Numbered from the stretch's first letter, positions 40,299 to 48,991 are shown. The stretch: 64,000 bases of DNA from UMGS1696 sp964463375 (GCA_964463375.1 CAYXBQ010000006.1:26899-90898), one strand, 5' to 3'. Program-made: numbers and translations. The notes: generated by a model from the letters alone, not told the origin.

Positions 40299-41669
40299 TT
40301 AGAAGATGGACATGATCAGCACGGCAATGATGATCAGCGGCAGCACGAACTTCATGTACATCCGCAGCCACTTCGGCACCTTGAGACCGTTGCCGGTGTT
40401 GACCTCGTTCAGGTAGTTGTCCCAGCCCCAGCCATAGCGGGTGGTGCAGAACAGCACGTACACCAGGCTACCCACCGGCAGCAGGATGTTGGACACCGTA
40501 TAGTCCTCGATGTCCATCATGGCCTTACCACCCAGGTTGATGAAGGACAGCACGTTGTTCCCCAGCAGAGCGGGCAGACACAGCACCAGCAGCAGAACGA
40601 TGTTGATGATGGAGATCCACTTCCGATCCAGCTTGGTCAGCTCCAGCCAGAAGGAAACGATGTTTTCAAACACCGCAATGACCGTAGACACAGCGGCGAA
40701 GATCATGAACAGGAAGAACAGCACGCCTACGATCCGGCCGCCGGGCATGTTGTTGAAGATGCTGGACAGGGTGGTGAACAGGAACGAAGCACCCACCGTG
40801 CTGGCATCGGCTGTCACACCGCCATTGAAGGTGAAGCAGGCCGGGAACACGATCAGCCCGGAGCACAGTGCCACAAAGGTGTCCAGAGAGGTGATGATGA
40901 TGGATTCGCCCAGCAGGGAACGATCCTTGGAGATATAAGAGCCAAAGATGGCAACGGAGCCGATACCCAGGCTCAGGGTGAAGAAGGACTGCCCCATGGC
41001 CGCCGTGATCACGGTGAGAAGCCCGGCATCCTTGATGTTTTCCACGCTGGGGATCAGGTAGAACTTCAGCCCCTCGCCCGCGCCGTCCAGCGTACAGCAG
41101 TACACCGCCAGCACGATCATGAGCAACAGCAGTGCCACCATCATCCCTTTGGTGATCCGCTCCACGCCGTTTTGCAGGCCTAAGGAGCAAACCAGGAAGC
41201 AGGCGATGATGACAAAATAGGTGGCGATGATCTGCAGCGGCACGTTGCCGACCACACCCTCGCCAAACAGCGCACCCAGCTCCTCCGCCGTTTTGTATTC
41301 CATAATGCTGCCGGTGATGTACTTACAGAAATAGATCACCAGCCAGCCGGAGATAACGGTGTAGAACATCATGAGCAGATAGTTCCCGGCGATGGCGGCA
41401 TACTTCATCAGATGCCATTTCTGCCCCTTTTTCTCCAGCGTGTCATAGGAGGTGGCGATGCTTCTTTGGCTGGCACGCCCATTGGCAAGCTCCATGGTCA
41501 TGACCGGGATCCCAAGCAGGATCAGGAACAGCAGATAGATCAGCACAAACAGACCGCCGCCGTATGCCCCGGTGATGATGGGAAACCGATACACATTCCC
41601 CAGCCCGATGGCACATCCGGCAGAGATCAGGATGAAGCCCAGCCGGGACGCAAATTTTTCTCTTTGCAT
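40299..41669 (-). CDS. Sodium:neurotransmitter symporter family (NSS/SNF) transporter
   Basis: 456 residues, about 11-12 membrane helices. The NSS signature is at the start: SRLGFILISAGCAIGLGNVYRFPIITGAYGGGLFVLIY (unwound helix 1 with GLGNVWRFP-like block). SLGIGSVAIFGSYISKD and helix 6-8 regions follow. Members of this family carry amino acids with Na+. The start at 41669 is chosen from AAGGA upstream. The protein is preceded by a perfect promoter. Confidence 0.93.
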   Translation of the reverse strand: MQREKFASRLGFILISAGCAIGLGNVYRFPIITGAYGGGLFVLIYLLFLILLGIPVMTMELANGRASQRSIATSYDTLEKKGQKWHLMKYAAIAGNYLLMMFYTVISGWLVIYFCKYITGSIMEYKTAEELGALFGEGVVGNVPLQIIATYFVIIACFLVCSLGLQNGVERITKGMMVALLLLMIVLAVYCCTLDGAGEGLKFYLIPSVENIKDAGLLTVITAAMGQSFFTLSLGIGSVAIFGSYISKDRSLLGESIIITSLDTFVALCSGLIVFPACFTFNGGVTADASTVGASFLFTTLSSIFNNMPGGRIVGVLFFLFMIFAAVSTVIAVFENIVSFWLELTKLDRKWISIINIVLLLVLCLPALLGNNVLSFINLGGKAMMDIEDYTVSNILLPVGSLVYVLFCTTRYGWGWDNYLNEVNTGNGLKVPKWLRMYMKFVLPLIIIAVLIMSIF

Positions 41670-41749
41670 ATGTAAGTAATTCCTTTCTAAGATTGTCCGC
41701 CGTATGTTACACATACAGTCGTGCGTACACAAACGGTCGTTACCCTGTT

Positions 41750-41778
41750 ATTATACACAAAAATCCCCTGTATGTCAA
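41750..41778 (-). promoter_or_regulatory. Promoter of the NSS transporter gene
   Basis: Perfect TTGACA (41773-41778), 17 bases, perfect TATAAT (41750-41755), minus strand. Confidence 0.92.
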
Positions 41779-41870
41779 TTGTTTTTCAACATTTTTTTGC
41801 GCTTTTATGAATTTTTTTTCGTCGGTGCCTGCCCAAAAAGATCGCCGTGGTCGGATGCGTTTTTTTTCTC

Positions 41871-41899
41871 TTGACAACTGTGGTCCGCTGTGCTATACT
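41871..41899 (+). promoter_or_regulatory. Promoter of the serine hydrolase pair
   Basis: TTGACA (41871-41876), 17 bases, TATACT (41894-41899), 29 bases before the start. Confidence 0.9.
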
Positions 41900-41927
41900 G
41901 GATATACCGATACAACAAGGGAGAGGT

Positions 41928-43070
41928 ATGATGAAGGATATTCAAGCCATAGCCCCGGCTGTGGAGGCGGTACTGCGACAGGCGGTGGCGGAAAAAGCAC
42001 TGTCCTGCGCCGGACTGCGGGTGATCCACGGCAGCGAGACCATATACCACGGCAACCACGGCTACGCAGACTGGGACGAACAAAGGCCGCTGACGGACAA
42101 GCACCTGTTCCGCATGGCATCCATGGCAAAGCCGGTCACAGCCGCCTGTGTCATGCAGCTGGTGGAGCAGGATCGACTGCATTTGGACGATCCGGTGTGC
42201 ATGTACGTGCCTGCCTACGCACATATGCGGGTGGCTGAGCTGGACGAGACGGGAGAGCTTGTGGGCACCCACCCGGCATCCCATCCCATCACCGTTCGAG
42301 AGCTGCTGTCCCACTGTTCCGGTCTTGGCTCCGGGCAGAGCTTTGGGCGTTTTTTTGGAGAGCTGGGCTATCGTCCCGACGACACATTGGCAAGCAAGAT
42401 CGAACAGTGGCCCCGCTCCTTTTTGGAGTACGACCCCGGCACCCGGCACAGCTACAGCTATCGTGTTGCCTTTGACGTGCTGGCGTATCTGGTGGAGCTT
42501 GTCTCCGATATGCCGTGGGCGGACTATGCGAAGGAAAAACTGTTCCTGCCGCTGGGTATGACCGACACCGGCTATGCCATCACAGACGAGCAGTGGAGCC
42601 GGCTGGTGCAGATGGTGCGTGTGGAGGACGGCTCGATCCGGTCGGTGGATATGGGGAAGCACATCGTGGCGAACGTGCCCCGCAGCTACCATTCCGGCGG
42701 CGGTGGTCTGGTGTCCAGCGTGGCAGACTACACCCGCTTTGCCCGGATGCTGCTGGGCGAGGGAACACTGGACGGCGTGCAGGTCCTGCGGCCGGAGACG
42801 GTGCGACTGATGCACACACGACAGCTGCCCATTGGTCTGCCGGGGACACAGCCGGGTGCCTCCTGGGGACTGTCCTTCCGGGTGCTGCTGGACGACAAAA
42901 ACCCCTATGCCCCACTGCCCGCCGGGACCTTCTATTGGTACGGTGCCTACGGCAGCTACTTCTGGTGCGACCCGAAAAACGACCTGTGCGTGGTGTACGG
43001 CACCAATGTCCAGTCGGCAACGGCCACCGTGGTGGTGGAGCGGCTGATGGATGCTATATATAACGATTGA
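41928..43070 (+). CDS. Serine hydrolase, beta-lactamase (class C/PBP4*) family, copy 1
   Basis: 380 residues. SxxK is Ser65-Met-Ala-Lys68 (FRMASMAKPVT). The second motif YxN reads Tyr-Ser-Tyr (HSYSYRVAF), so the usual Asn is missing. The third, KTG-like motif is HSGGGG (near 250). ELLSHCSGLGSG is the usual loop. No signal peptide, so probably cytoplasmic, unlike a resistance enzyme; an esterase or D-aminopeptidase role is more likely. GGGAGAGG precedes two adjacent ATGs (41928 and 41931). Paralogue of the next gene. Confidence 0.88.
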   Translation: MMKDIQAIAPAVEAVLRQAVAEKALSCAGLRVIHGSETIYHGNHGYADWDEQRPLTDKHLFRMASMAKPVTAACVMQLVEQDRLHLDDPVCMYVPAYAHMRVAELDETGELVGTHPASHPITVRELLSHCSGLGSGQSFGRFFGELGYRPDDTLASKIEQWPRSFLEYDPGTRHSYSYRVAFDVLAYLVELVSDMPWADYAKEKLFLPLGMTDTGYAITDEQWSRLVQMVRVEDGSIRSVDMGKHIVANVPRSYHSGGGGLVSSVADYTRFARMLLGEGTLDGVQVLRPETVRLMHTRQLPIGLPGTQPGASWGLSFRVLLDDKNPYAPLPAGTFYWYGAYGSYFWCDPKNDLCVVYGTNVQSATATVVVERLMDAIYND

Positions 43071-43096
43071 AGAAAGAAGAAAACGGAGAATATGCT

Positions 43097-44236
43097 ATGG
43101 ATATGACAAAAATCGAAAAGCGGATCGATGCCGTGACAAAGAAGGATGTGGCCGATGGGCTGGTCGCCTGTGCCGGTGTGCAGGTGATCTGTGAGGACAA
43201 GGTGTGCTTCCACGGCAACTATGGCTGGGCCGATGCCGACCACACCGTGCCGCTGACGGACAAGCACCTGTTCCGCATGGCCTCCATGACCAAACCGGTC
43301 ACAGCCGTGTGCGTGATGCAGCAGGTGGAGGCGGGCAAGCTGGCACTGGACGAAGCCGTGGAACGGTACCTGCCGGTGTTCCGGAATATGCAGGTGGCAG
43401 AGCTGGACGCAGAAGGCAGCCTGACCGGTACCCATCCCGCCGCAAGACCCTTCACCATCCGGGACCTGCTGACCCATACCTCCGGCCTGGGATCGGGCAA
43501 CTTCGGCCTGTTCTGCCAAAATCCCAACCCGACGGGAGACGATACCCTGGCGGATAAGATCGACGATTGGGGCGCATCGCTGCTGGAATTCGATCCCGGC
43601 ACCCGCACCTCCTATAGCGCAAACGTTGCCTCTGACGTGCTGGCACATCTGGTGGAGCTGGCGGCCGATATGCCCTACGAAGCCTATGCAAAGCAATACC
43701 TCTTTGCCCCCCTGGGCATGACGGATACCGCCTTCACCCCCACCGAGGACCAGTGGTCCCGCATGGTGCAGATGCACGCCACCATAGACGGCAAGGCACA
43801 GCCGGTGGAAATGGGGAGACATATCTATACCAACTTCCCGATCACCTACCATACCGGCGGCGCAGGGCTCATGTCCTCTTTGCAGGACTATACCCGCTTT
43901 GCCCATATGCTCCTCCACGACGGTACCCTGGACGGCGCACAGCTCCTGCTGCCGGAAACGGTACAAAAAATGCGTACCCGCCAGCTGCCGCCTCTGCTTC
44001 CCGGCACCGATGCCACTTTCTCCTGGGGACTGTCCATGCGTGTGGCATTGGCCGACAACGGCTCCCAGGCACCACTGCCAGCCGGTGCCTATGGCTGGTC
44101 CGGCGCATACGGTACCCACTTCTGGTGCGACCCGGCGAACAAGCTCTGTGCCGTGTACGTGTCCAACATGACCACCGCCGGCGGCTCCGGTGCCTTGACC
44201 GCCAGACATCTGGAACACGCCGTGTATGATGCATAA
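43097..44236 (+). CDS. Serine hydrolase, beta-lactamase (class C/PBP4*) family, copy 2
   Basis: 379 residues, clearly related to copy 1 all along its length (DKHLFRMASMTKPVTAVCVMQ; LLTHTSGLGSGN; FWCDPANKLCAVY). SxxK is present, YxN reads Tyr-Ser-Ala (TSYSANVAS), and the KTG-like motif is HTGGAG. No signal peptide. It follows copy 1 by 26 bases with GGAG upstream of the ATG, so the two arose by tandem duplication and are in one transcript. A terminator follows. Confidence 0.88.
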   Translation: MDMTKIEKRIDAVTKKDVADGLVACAGVQVICEDKVCFHGNYGWADADHTVPLTDKHLFRMASMTKPVTAVCVMQQVEAGKLALDEAVERYLPVFRNMQVAELDAEGSLTGTHPAARPFTIRDLLTHTSGLGSGNFGLFCQNPNPTGDDTLADKIDDWGASLLEFDPGTRTSYSANVASDVLAHLVELAADMPYEAYAKQYLFAPLGMTDTAFTPTEDQWSRMVQMHATIDGKAQPVEMGRHIYTNFPITYHTGGAGLMSSLQDYTRFAHMLLHDGTLDGAQLLLPETVQKMRTRQLPPLLPGTDATFSWGLSMRVALADNGSQAPLPAGAYGWSGAYGTHFWCDPANKLCAVYVSNMTTAGGSGALTARHLEHAVYDA

Positions 44237-44250
44237 ATAATAAGATACAC

Positions 44251-44298
44251 TTTGGGTACGCACAGGTACGAAACGGTACTATGCGTACCCAAATTTTT
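44251..44298 (+). terminator. Terminator of the serine hydrolase pair
   Basis: TTTGGGTACGCA pairs with TGCGTACCCAAA around a GTAC/GTAC inner stem, followed by five T; 14 bases after the stop. Confidence 0.88.
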
Positions 44299-44371
44299 GC
44301 ACCCAAACGAAATTCCATTTTCCCTGCACCCAACGATATTCCACTTTCTCTGCACCCAAACGAAATACACC
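44299..44371. repeat. Three imperfect 26-27-base tandem repeats
   Basis: Units begin GCACCCAA at 44299, 44326 and 44352 and share ACGA[AT]ATTCCA[CT]TTTC. The third is shorter. A further CGATATTCCACT word appears near 44441. Confidence 0.7.
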
Positions 44372-44711
44372 GGCTGGGCAGCGCACGTTGACTACGTCAA
44401 GTGCATCACAAAACCAATGCCGAGCTTGACCGCTCCACCCGATATTCCACTACGTGGAAATCGAAAGCCCAAACACAACTTGGCGTAGCCAATGTTGGGC
44501 GGAGCGCCGCACGGTATATCTCCTCTTTTCGCTGCTGTACACCCCAGCTATGCACCCAAACGTCCCGAAGCCGTACGCCACCCGAACCAGATCAGAATCG
44601 CTCTGCCTGCACCGTACTACATGTCCATGGACAATGCCCAAAAAGCTTTGCTCACTGAGCGCAGCTCAGTGGGCTTTCTCGAAAGCGACCGTCTCTCCTC
44701 CCGAACGCCGA
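44372..44711. other. Non-coding stretch with small hairpins
   Basis: No gene is supported. Small palindromes occur: TTGAC-TAC-GTCAA (about 44388-44400), CCAC-TA-CGTGG (about 44449-44459) and TTGGC-GTA-GCCAA (about 44479-44491), and a strong CACTGAGC-GCA-GCTCAGTG hairpin near 44653-44671. Together these look like decayed repeat DNA. Confidence 0.5.
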
Positions 44712-44798
44712 GGATTACTGGCGTAACCTCCGGATTACTACCGTAACCTCAGGATTACTGGCGTAACCTCAGGATTACTACCGTAACCTCCGGATTAC
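44712..44798. repeat. 20-base tandem repeat, four full copies and a partial
   Basis: Units at 44712, 44732, 44752 and 44772, partial at 44792. Each unit can fold as GG(A)TTAC-loop-GTAACC with a one-base bulge. The four-base loops alternate TGGC, TACC, TGGC, TACC; the tail is CTCC or CTCA. Confidence 0.9.
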
Positions 44799-44833
44799 GA
44801 ATGCCCAACAGAAACACATGTACAAAAACCCCC

Positions 44834-44862
44834 TTGACAAGGTTAGAAAAATATGGTATACT
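44834..44862 (+). promoter_or_regulatory. Promoter of nrdR
   Basis: TTGACA (44834-44839), 17 bases ending in ATATGG, TATACT (44857-44862). Confidence 0.92.
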
Positions 44863-44905
44863 GTAGATGTATCCTGAAGAAAAGTGACTAAAGGGGAACC
44901 GAAAT

Positions 44906-45355
44906 ATGAAATGTCCATCGTGTGGATATGGGGAAAGCAAGGTCATCGACTCCCGGCCGGTGGAGGAAAACAATAGCATCCGGCGTCGGCGGGAATGCTT
45001 GCAGTGCCATACCCGGTTTACCACGTATGAAGTCGTCGATGTGTACCAGCCGGTGGTGCTGAAGAAAGACGGCACCAAGGAGCTGTTCGATAAGAATAAA
45101 CTGCTGACGGGACTGCTGAAGGCTTGCCAGAAACGGCCGGTCAACGCAGAGGCCGTGGCAAACGAGATCGAATCGTCGCTGTACAATACCCTGCGGCGGG
45201 AGGTCACTTCCCAGCGGATCGGCGAGCTGGCTATGGAAAAGCTCAAGGCACTGGACGCCGTTGCCTACGTCCGCTTCGCCTCGGTACATCGGGAATTTAA
45301 GGACATCGATACCTTCATGAAAGAGATCACCGATCTGCAAAACAGTGAAAAATAA
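44906..45355 (+). CDS. nrdR: Transcriptional repressor NrdR
   Basis: 149 residues. Zinc ribbon MKCPSCGYGESKVIDSRP with CLQC near 31, and an ATP-cone domain from about residue 48 (VVLKKDGTKELFDKNKLLTGLLKAC). NrdR senses nucleotide levels and represses ribonucleotide reductase genes. AAGGGGA precedes the ATG. No NrdR-regulated gene is in the window, and no clear NrdR box was seen by eye. Its last 11 bases overlap the CapA-like gene start. Confidence 0.97.
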   Translation: MKCPSCGYGESKVIDSRPVEENNSIRRRRECLQCHTRFTTYEVVDVYQPVVLKKDGTKELFDKNKLLTGLLKACQKRPVNAEAVANEIESSLYNTLRREVTSQRIGELAMEKLKALDAVAYVRFASVHREFKDIDTFMKEITDLQNSEK

Positions 45356-46613
45356 TCATCCTTCTATAAAACAATATCTCTGCCGGACGCTTCGCCTTGC
45401 GTGTGAAAGACTGCTTCCGGCTTGTTTGCTTTGCATCGCCCTCACCGGCTGCGACCTGTATCGCTATACCGCCCTGGACGAGCATATCGAAACCATCGGT
45501 ACCATCCGGCCGGACGCACCCGTGTGCGCTGACCAGCCTGTGGAAAACGTGGAATCCCCCATCATCGATCCCTTCCTGGGCGTGGAGATCACCTTTGTGG
45601 CAGCCGGAGATAACCTCATCCATCCCAATATTTACCAGGACGCACAGTCCCGGGGCACGGCGGAAAAGGAATACGATTTTCTCCCCATGTATACCGACGT
45701 GGCTGACTTTGTCGCCGAGGCAGATTTCGCCTTCATCAACCAGGAGACCCTCATGGCGGGCGAGGCCTACGGCTACTCCGGCTACCCCACCTTCAATTCC
45801 CCCCAACAGCTGGGCAGGGATCTGGTGGAGGTGGGCTTCGATGTCGTGGGGCTTGCCAATAACCATATGCTGGACCGGCGTGATAGCGGCCTCTACGATA
45901 ACGTGCTGTTCTGGAATAGCCTGCCGGTGACCACCATCGGCGCATCCATCGGCGAAGCAGCACCCGCCTTTCTCGAAAAGGATGGCGTGACCATCGGCAT
46001 GCTGTCCTATACCTACGGCACCAACGGCATCACCCAAGGTGCAGACGCTGTGGTCAAGGTCCCCTACATCGACCGGGATCGGATCATAGCGGATCTGGAT
46101 GCCCTTGCCCAGCGCGAACCGGATGTTACCATCGTGTCCATGCACTGGGGCATCGAAAACGTCACCACCCCCTCCGACGAACAACGGGAGCTGGCACAAA
46201 TGCTGGCCGACTGCGGCGTGGACGTGATCCTCGGGCACCATCCCCATTGCCTACAGCCCATCGAATGGCTCACCGGGCAGGACGGCAACCGAACACTGTG
46301 CATCTACTCTCTCGGCAATCTCCTCTCCGGCATGGCTCGACCCATCAACCAGGTGGGCGGCTTCTTGCAGTTTTCCATCGTGTCGGATGGGGAAGGCGGG
46401 CTTATGATCGACCATGTGTCCTTCCGACCCACCGTGTTCTACTACGGCCCCGGCTGGTACAACACCCATTTGTACTTCTTAGAGGATTACACCGACGAGA
46501 TCGCCGCCACCCATGGGGTGCAGCTTAGTGGCTATACGCTGACCGCAGCAGAAGCCAGAGCCATCGTGGAAAACGTCATCGATCCGGCGTTTTTGCCGCA
46601 GACAAACGAATAA
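45345..46613 (+). CDS. CapA-family metallophosphatase-like lipoprotein
   Basis: 422 residues. The start is a GTG inside the end of nrdR, with no clear ribosome site, so expression is probably coupled to nrdR. A lipoprotein signal ends in LCIALTGC (lipid-bearing Cys36). The CapA fold follows: FVAAGDNLIHP near 84, INQETLMAG near 130, GLANNHMLD near 168, SMHWGIE near 265 and GHHPHCLQPIEW near 305. Family members are linked to poly-gamma-glutamate or cell-surface polymer handling. A terminator follows. Confidence 0.88.
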   Translation: MKNNHPSIKQYLCRTLRLACERLLPACLLCIALTGCDLYRYTALDEHIETIGTIRPDAPVCADQPVENVESPIIDPFLGVEITFVAAGDNLIHPNIYQDAQSRGTAEKEYDFLPMYTDVADFVAEADFAFINQETLMAGEAYGYSGYPTFNSPQQLGRDLVEVGFDVVGLANNHMLDRRDSGLYDNVLFWNSLPVTTIGASIGEAAPAFLEKDGVTIGMLSYTYGTNGITQGADAVVKVPYIDRDRIIADLDALAQREPDVTIVSMHWGIENVTTPSDEQRELAQMLADCGVDVILGHHPHCLQPIEWLTGQDGNRTLCIYSLGNLLSGMARPINQVGGFLQFSIVSDGEGGLMIDHVSFRPTVFYYGPGWYNTHLYFLEDYTDEIAATHGVQLSGYTLTAAEARAIVENVIDPAFLPQTNE

Positions 46614-46616
46614 ACC

Positions 46617-46656
46617 AAAAAGAGGTTGCAGCGAAACTACAGCCTCTTTCGTTTTG
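46617..46656. terminator. Two-way terminator (capA-like / glycosidase-like)
   Basis: AAAGAGGTTG pairs with CAGCCTCTTT (one G-U), T runs on both strands. Confidence 0.85.
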
Positions 46657-46662
46657 CACAAT

Positions 46663-47892
46663 TTATCTTGCCGTGATCAGCACACCGGCGTTGGAGGGGA
46701 TCGTCACTGCATAGGTACCATCGCTTTCCCGGATCAGCGGCAGCTTACCAGAGCCACCAATGGCCTGTACGTTCTTGCCATCCATGACACCAAACCGGAT
46801 CGTGCAGGGCTTGTTTGCCCGGTCGTGGGGATCGTCTGCCGCACACAGCATCAGCGCCACACCACCATCGTTGTCACGAGACACCATCTGCCCGGCCACC
46901 AGCGGCGTTCCCTCGGCGTGTACGTCAAAGAATACACCCGTGTTTAGGGCGGCAATGGGTTCCTGCTGCACCGCTGCCATGTCGTCGTTGCCCTCGAACC
47001 CGATGAAGTGGGTGGCAACACGGCGGTAGCGCATGTATTCCTCGCCAATGGTGCGGAGCTCCCGGTTGACATTTGTCATCTTGTCGTACTGTTCGGTCTT
47101 GTTGCCATCCTTGTCCACCACCTGGTTGTGCCACCAACCGGCGGTGTAGCAGGCCCAAATGATGTTCTCGGCACCAAAGGCCATGGCGGTGTACGCCTGG
47201 AACCGCAGCTCGTTTTCCGTGATCCATTCGGCTTCCTTGTTGGAGTTCACCTGCAAAACGATCCACATGCTCCGGCCGGTACGCAGACAAGCATCTGCCA
47301 CCACCCGCAGGTTTTCGTAGTGCTTGGTCACGTTGATGGAGTACAGGTAGAAGTCGTAGCAGATGTAGTCACTGGGCACGCATTCGCAGTACCGGGCGAT
47401 GTGCTCCGCATAGGTGGGTGTACCCAGCTGGTTCACGGTCTGGGCGGCGTTGTTCTGGGAAACGGACGCATAGTTGGGGTACAGATTCAGGTAGGCGAAC
47501 TGCTTGGGGAACAGCTTTTCCACCCGGTCGATCACCTTGCCGTAGTGGGGAAAGTCCAGGGCAGAGGGCTCGTCTCCCACATCGATGCCCCAGATGGCGG
47601 GATGATCTGTGAACTTGGCGGCTGCCGCATCGTATTTTTCCAGCGGATTGGTCTCGGCCAGCTTGCCCGCATTGTCTCCGCTACCGCCCCACCAGCCCGG
47701 CAGGACCCCGGTCACGATGGCACCTACGCCGTACTTTTCAAACAGATCCAGTGCCGCCCGATCGTTGTCCATGCACACAACGAAATCCACGCCGGATGCC
47801 GCCAGATCCCGGATATGCGCCTCACTGCGTGCGTAGGGCTGCAAAATGTACGCCCCAATGTTCAGCCGATCCCGCTGCATTCTTGTATTCAT
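46663..47892 (-). CDS. TIM-barrel glycosidase-like protein
   Basis: 409 residues, no signal peptide. WGIDVGDEPSALDFPHYGKVID near 100 has the GDEP turn in the place of a clan-A acid/base Glu; CYDFYLYSIN and IIWACYTAGWWHN supply barrel strands with aromatic residues. The last 100 residues form a beta domain (VALMLCAADDP...FGVMDGKNVQAIGG). It resembles GH42/cellulase-like barrels but I cannot name a family. AAAGGAG precedes the ATG. Its promoter is almost identical to that of the isomerase gene upstream. Confidence 0.7.
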   Translation of the reverse strand: MNTRMQRDRLNIGAYILQPYARSEAHIRDLAASGVDFVVCMDNDRAALDLFEKYGVGAIVTGVLPGWWGGSGDNAGKLAETNPLEKYDAAAAKFTDHPAIWGIDVGDEPSALDFPHYGKVIDRVEKLFPKQFAYLNLYPNYASVSQNNAAQTVNQLGTPTYAEHIARYCECVPSDYICYDFYLYSINVTKHYENLRVVADACLRTGRSMWIVLQVNSNKEAEWITENELRFQAYTAMAFGAENIIWACYTAGWWHNQVVDKDGNKTEQYDKMTNVNRELRTIGEEYMRYRRVATHFIGFEGNDDMAAVQQEPIAALNTGVFFDVHAEGTPLVAGQMVSRDNDGGVALMLCAADDPHDRANKPCTIRFGVMDGKNVQAIGGSGKLPLIRESDGTYAVTIPSNAGVLITAR

Positions 47893-47930
47893 ATGAAATT
47901 CTCCTTTGTTCCAGATAGAGTGTTACGGAT

Positions 47931-47959
47931 AGTATAGCAGATTTGCACAGAAATTGCAA
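47931..47959 (-). promoter_or_regulatory. Promoter of the glycosidase-like gene
   Basis: Minus strand TTGCAA (47954-47959), 17 bases, TATACT (47931-47936). The context CTATTGCAATTTC and TATCCGTA is shared with the promoter at 48896. Confidence 0.87.
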
Positions 47960-48025
47960 TAGGTTTTTGAAAAATATAGTGGATTTCATTATCGAATGCC
48001 GTTTTCGCACCGATATACAAAACGG

Positions 48026-48853
48026 TCAAGCAAGGCTTTCTTCGGCACGATCCAGCCAAGCCTGGTAGGCAAGCAGTGTGGCGTCTGCATCGGGATAGCA
48101 GTGCGCCAGCTCCGGCCGCCATGGCTTCTCCCATTCCAGAGACACATAGCCCTCGTAGCCCGCATCCCGCAGCAGTGCCAGCGTTTCTCCCACCGGCATC
48201 TCGCCTTCTCCCAGCGCCGTGTGGATGAACTGTGTCCGGTCACGATCCCCGGAGGGTCGTCCGTCCTTTAGGTGTACGTGCGCCAGCCGGTCGCCTAAGA
48301 GCCGTACAGTCTCTGCCGGTGCTTCCTTATATTCGATGGAGTGAATCAGATCCCACAGGGCATAGAGGTTCGGCGCATCCACCCGGTCGATCAGCCCCCG
48401 AATGGCACGGCCGGTGGAGTAGGCACTGTGGGTCTCCAGCCAGATCTGCACCCCCTGTTCTGCCGCATAGGGACAAAGCTCTGCCAGCAGCTGCACAATG
48501 CCTGCTTCGTCCTGCTGGGGCACCTCGTGGAAGTGACCGACCATGGCACCTACGAAAACACGGATGGCAGGACAACCCACAGCCGCCGCCAACGTCACGC
48601 AGTCCTTGCCCATTTGCAGCTGCGCCGGATCGTATGCCTTGATGGATACGCCGGTTGCCAGATCGGTCAGCACCACCCCCGCATCCCCACAAAGCTGCCG
48701 AATGGTGTCGGCCTTATCCAGTCCCATGCCGCAGATCCGCTGCGCACCGTCCAGCCGCATTTCCACAGCCGGTATGCCACAGCGATTTGCCAATGCCAGC
48801 ACATCCGGCAAAGACAGCTCGGGACAGGCTAATGTACTAAATGCTCGTTTCAT
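48026..48853 (-). CDS. Sugar phosphate isomerase/epimerase family protein
   Basis: 275 residues. AP-endonuclease-2/xylose-isomerase-like barrel: PAVEMRLDGAQRI near 31, IWLETHSAYSTG near 150 (metal-ligand Glu), LWDLIHS near 183, HVHLKDGRPSG near 210 and VSLEWEKPWRPE near 245. The residues ETH, D...H, H.H.KD and the last E form the metal site. The substrate could be a ketose or inositol derivative. AGGAGG precedes the ATG at 48853; the longer open frame crosses the promoter. Confidence 0.88.
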   Translation of the reverse strand: MKRAFSTLACPELSLPDVLALANRCGIPAVEMRLDGAQRICGMGLDKADTIRQLCGDAGVVLTDLATGVSIKAYDPAQLQMGKDCVTLAAAVGCPAIRVFVGAMVGHFHEVPQQDEAGIVQLLAELCPYAAEQGVQIWLETHSAYSTGRAIRGLIDRVDAPNLYALWDLIHSIEYKEAPAETVRLLGDRLAHVHLKDGRPSGDRDRTQFIHTALGEGEMPVGETLALLRDAGYEGYVSLEWEKPWRPELAHCYPDADATLLAYQAWLDRAEESLA

Positions 48854-48895
48854 ATGGGATCCTCCTTTGGATCGTTTGGGTATTGTTCTACGGAT

Positions 48896-48924
48896 ATTAT
48901 ACCTGATTTTTGTGGAAATTGCAA
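48896..48924 (-). promoter_or_regulatory. Promoter of the isomerase gene
   Basis: Minus strand TTGCAA (48919-48924), 17 bases, TATAAT (48896-48901), with the same flanks as the promoter at 47931. Confidence 0.9.
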
Positions 48925-48991
48925 TAGGGCAGGGAAAAAATGGGTCTGCGCAAAAAAATGCAAAAAAAGAAAAAAACTTTTGCAAAACCCC

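Noticed and set aside
44712..44798. Possible CRISPR array
   Set aside because: Units are 20 bases with no unique spacers between them, and no cas genes are near. The same holds for 63710-63840 and 14301-14492.
47960..48025. CCGTTTT / AAAACGG hairpin as a terminator after the isomerase gene
   Set aside because: No T run follows on the minus strand; left uncalled.
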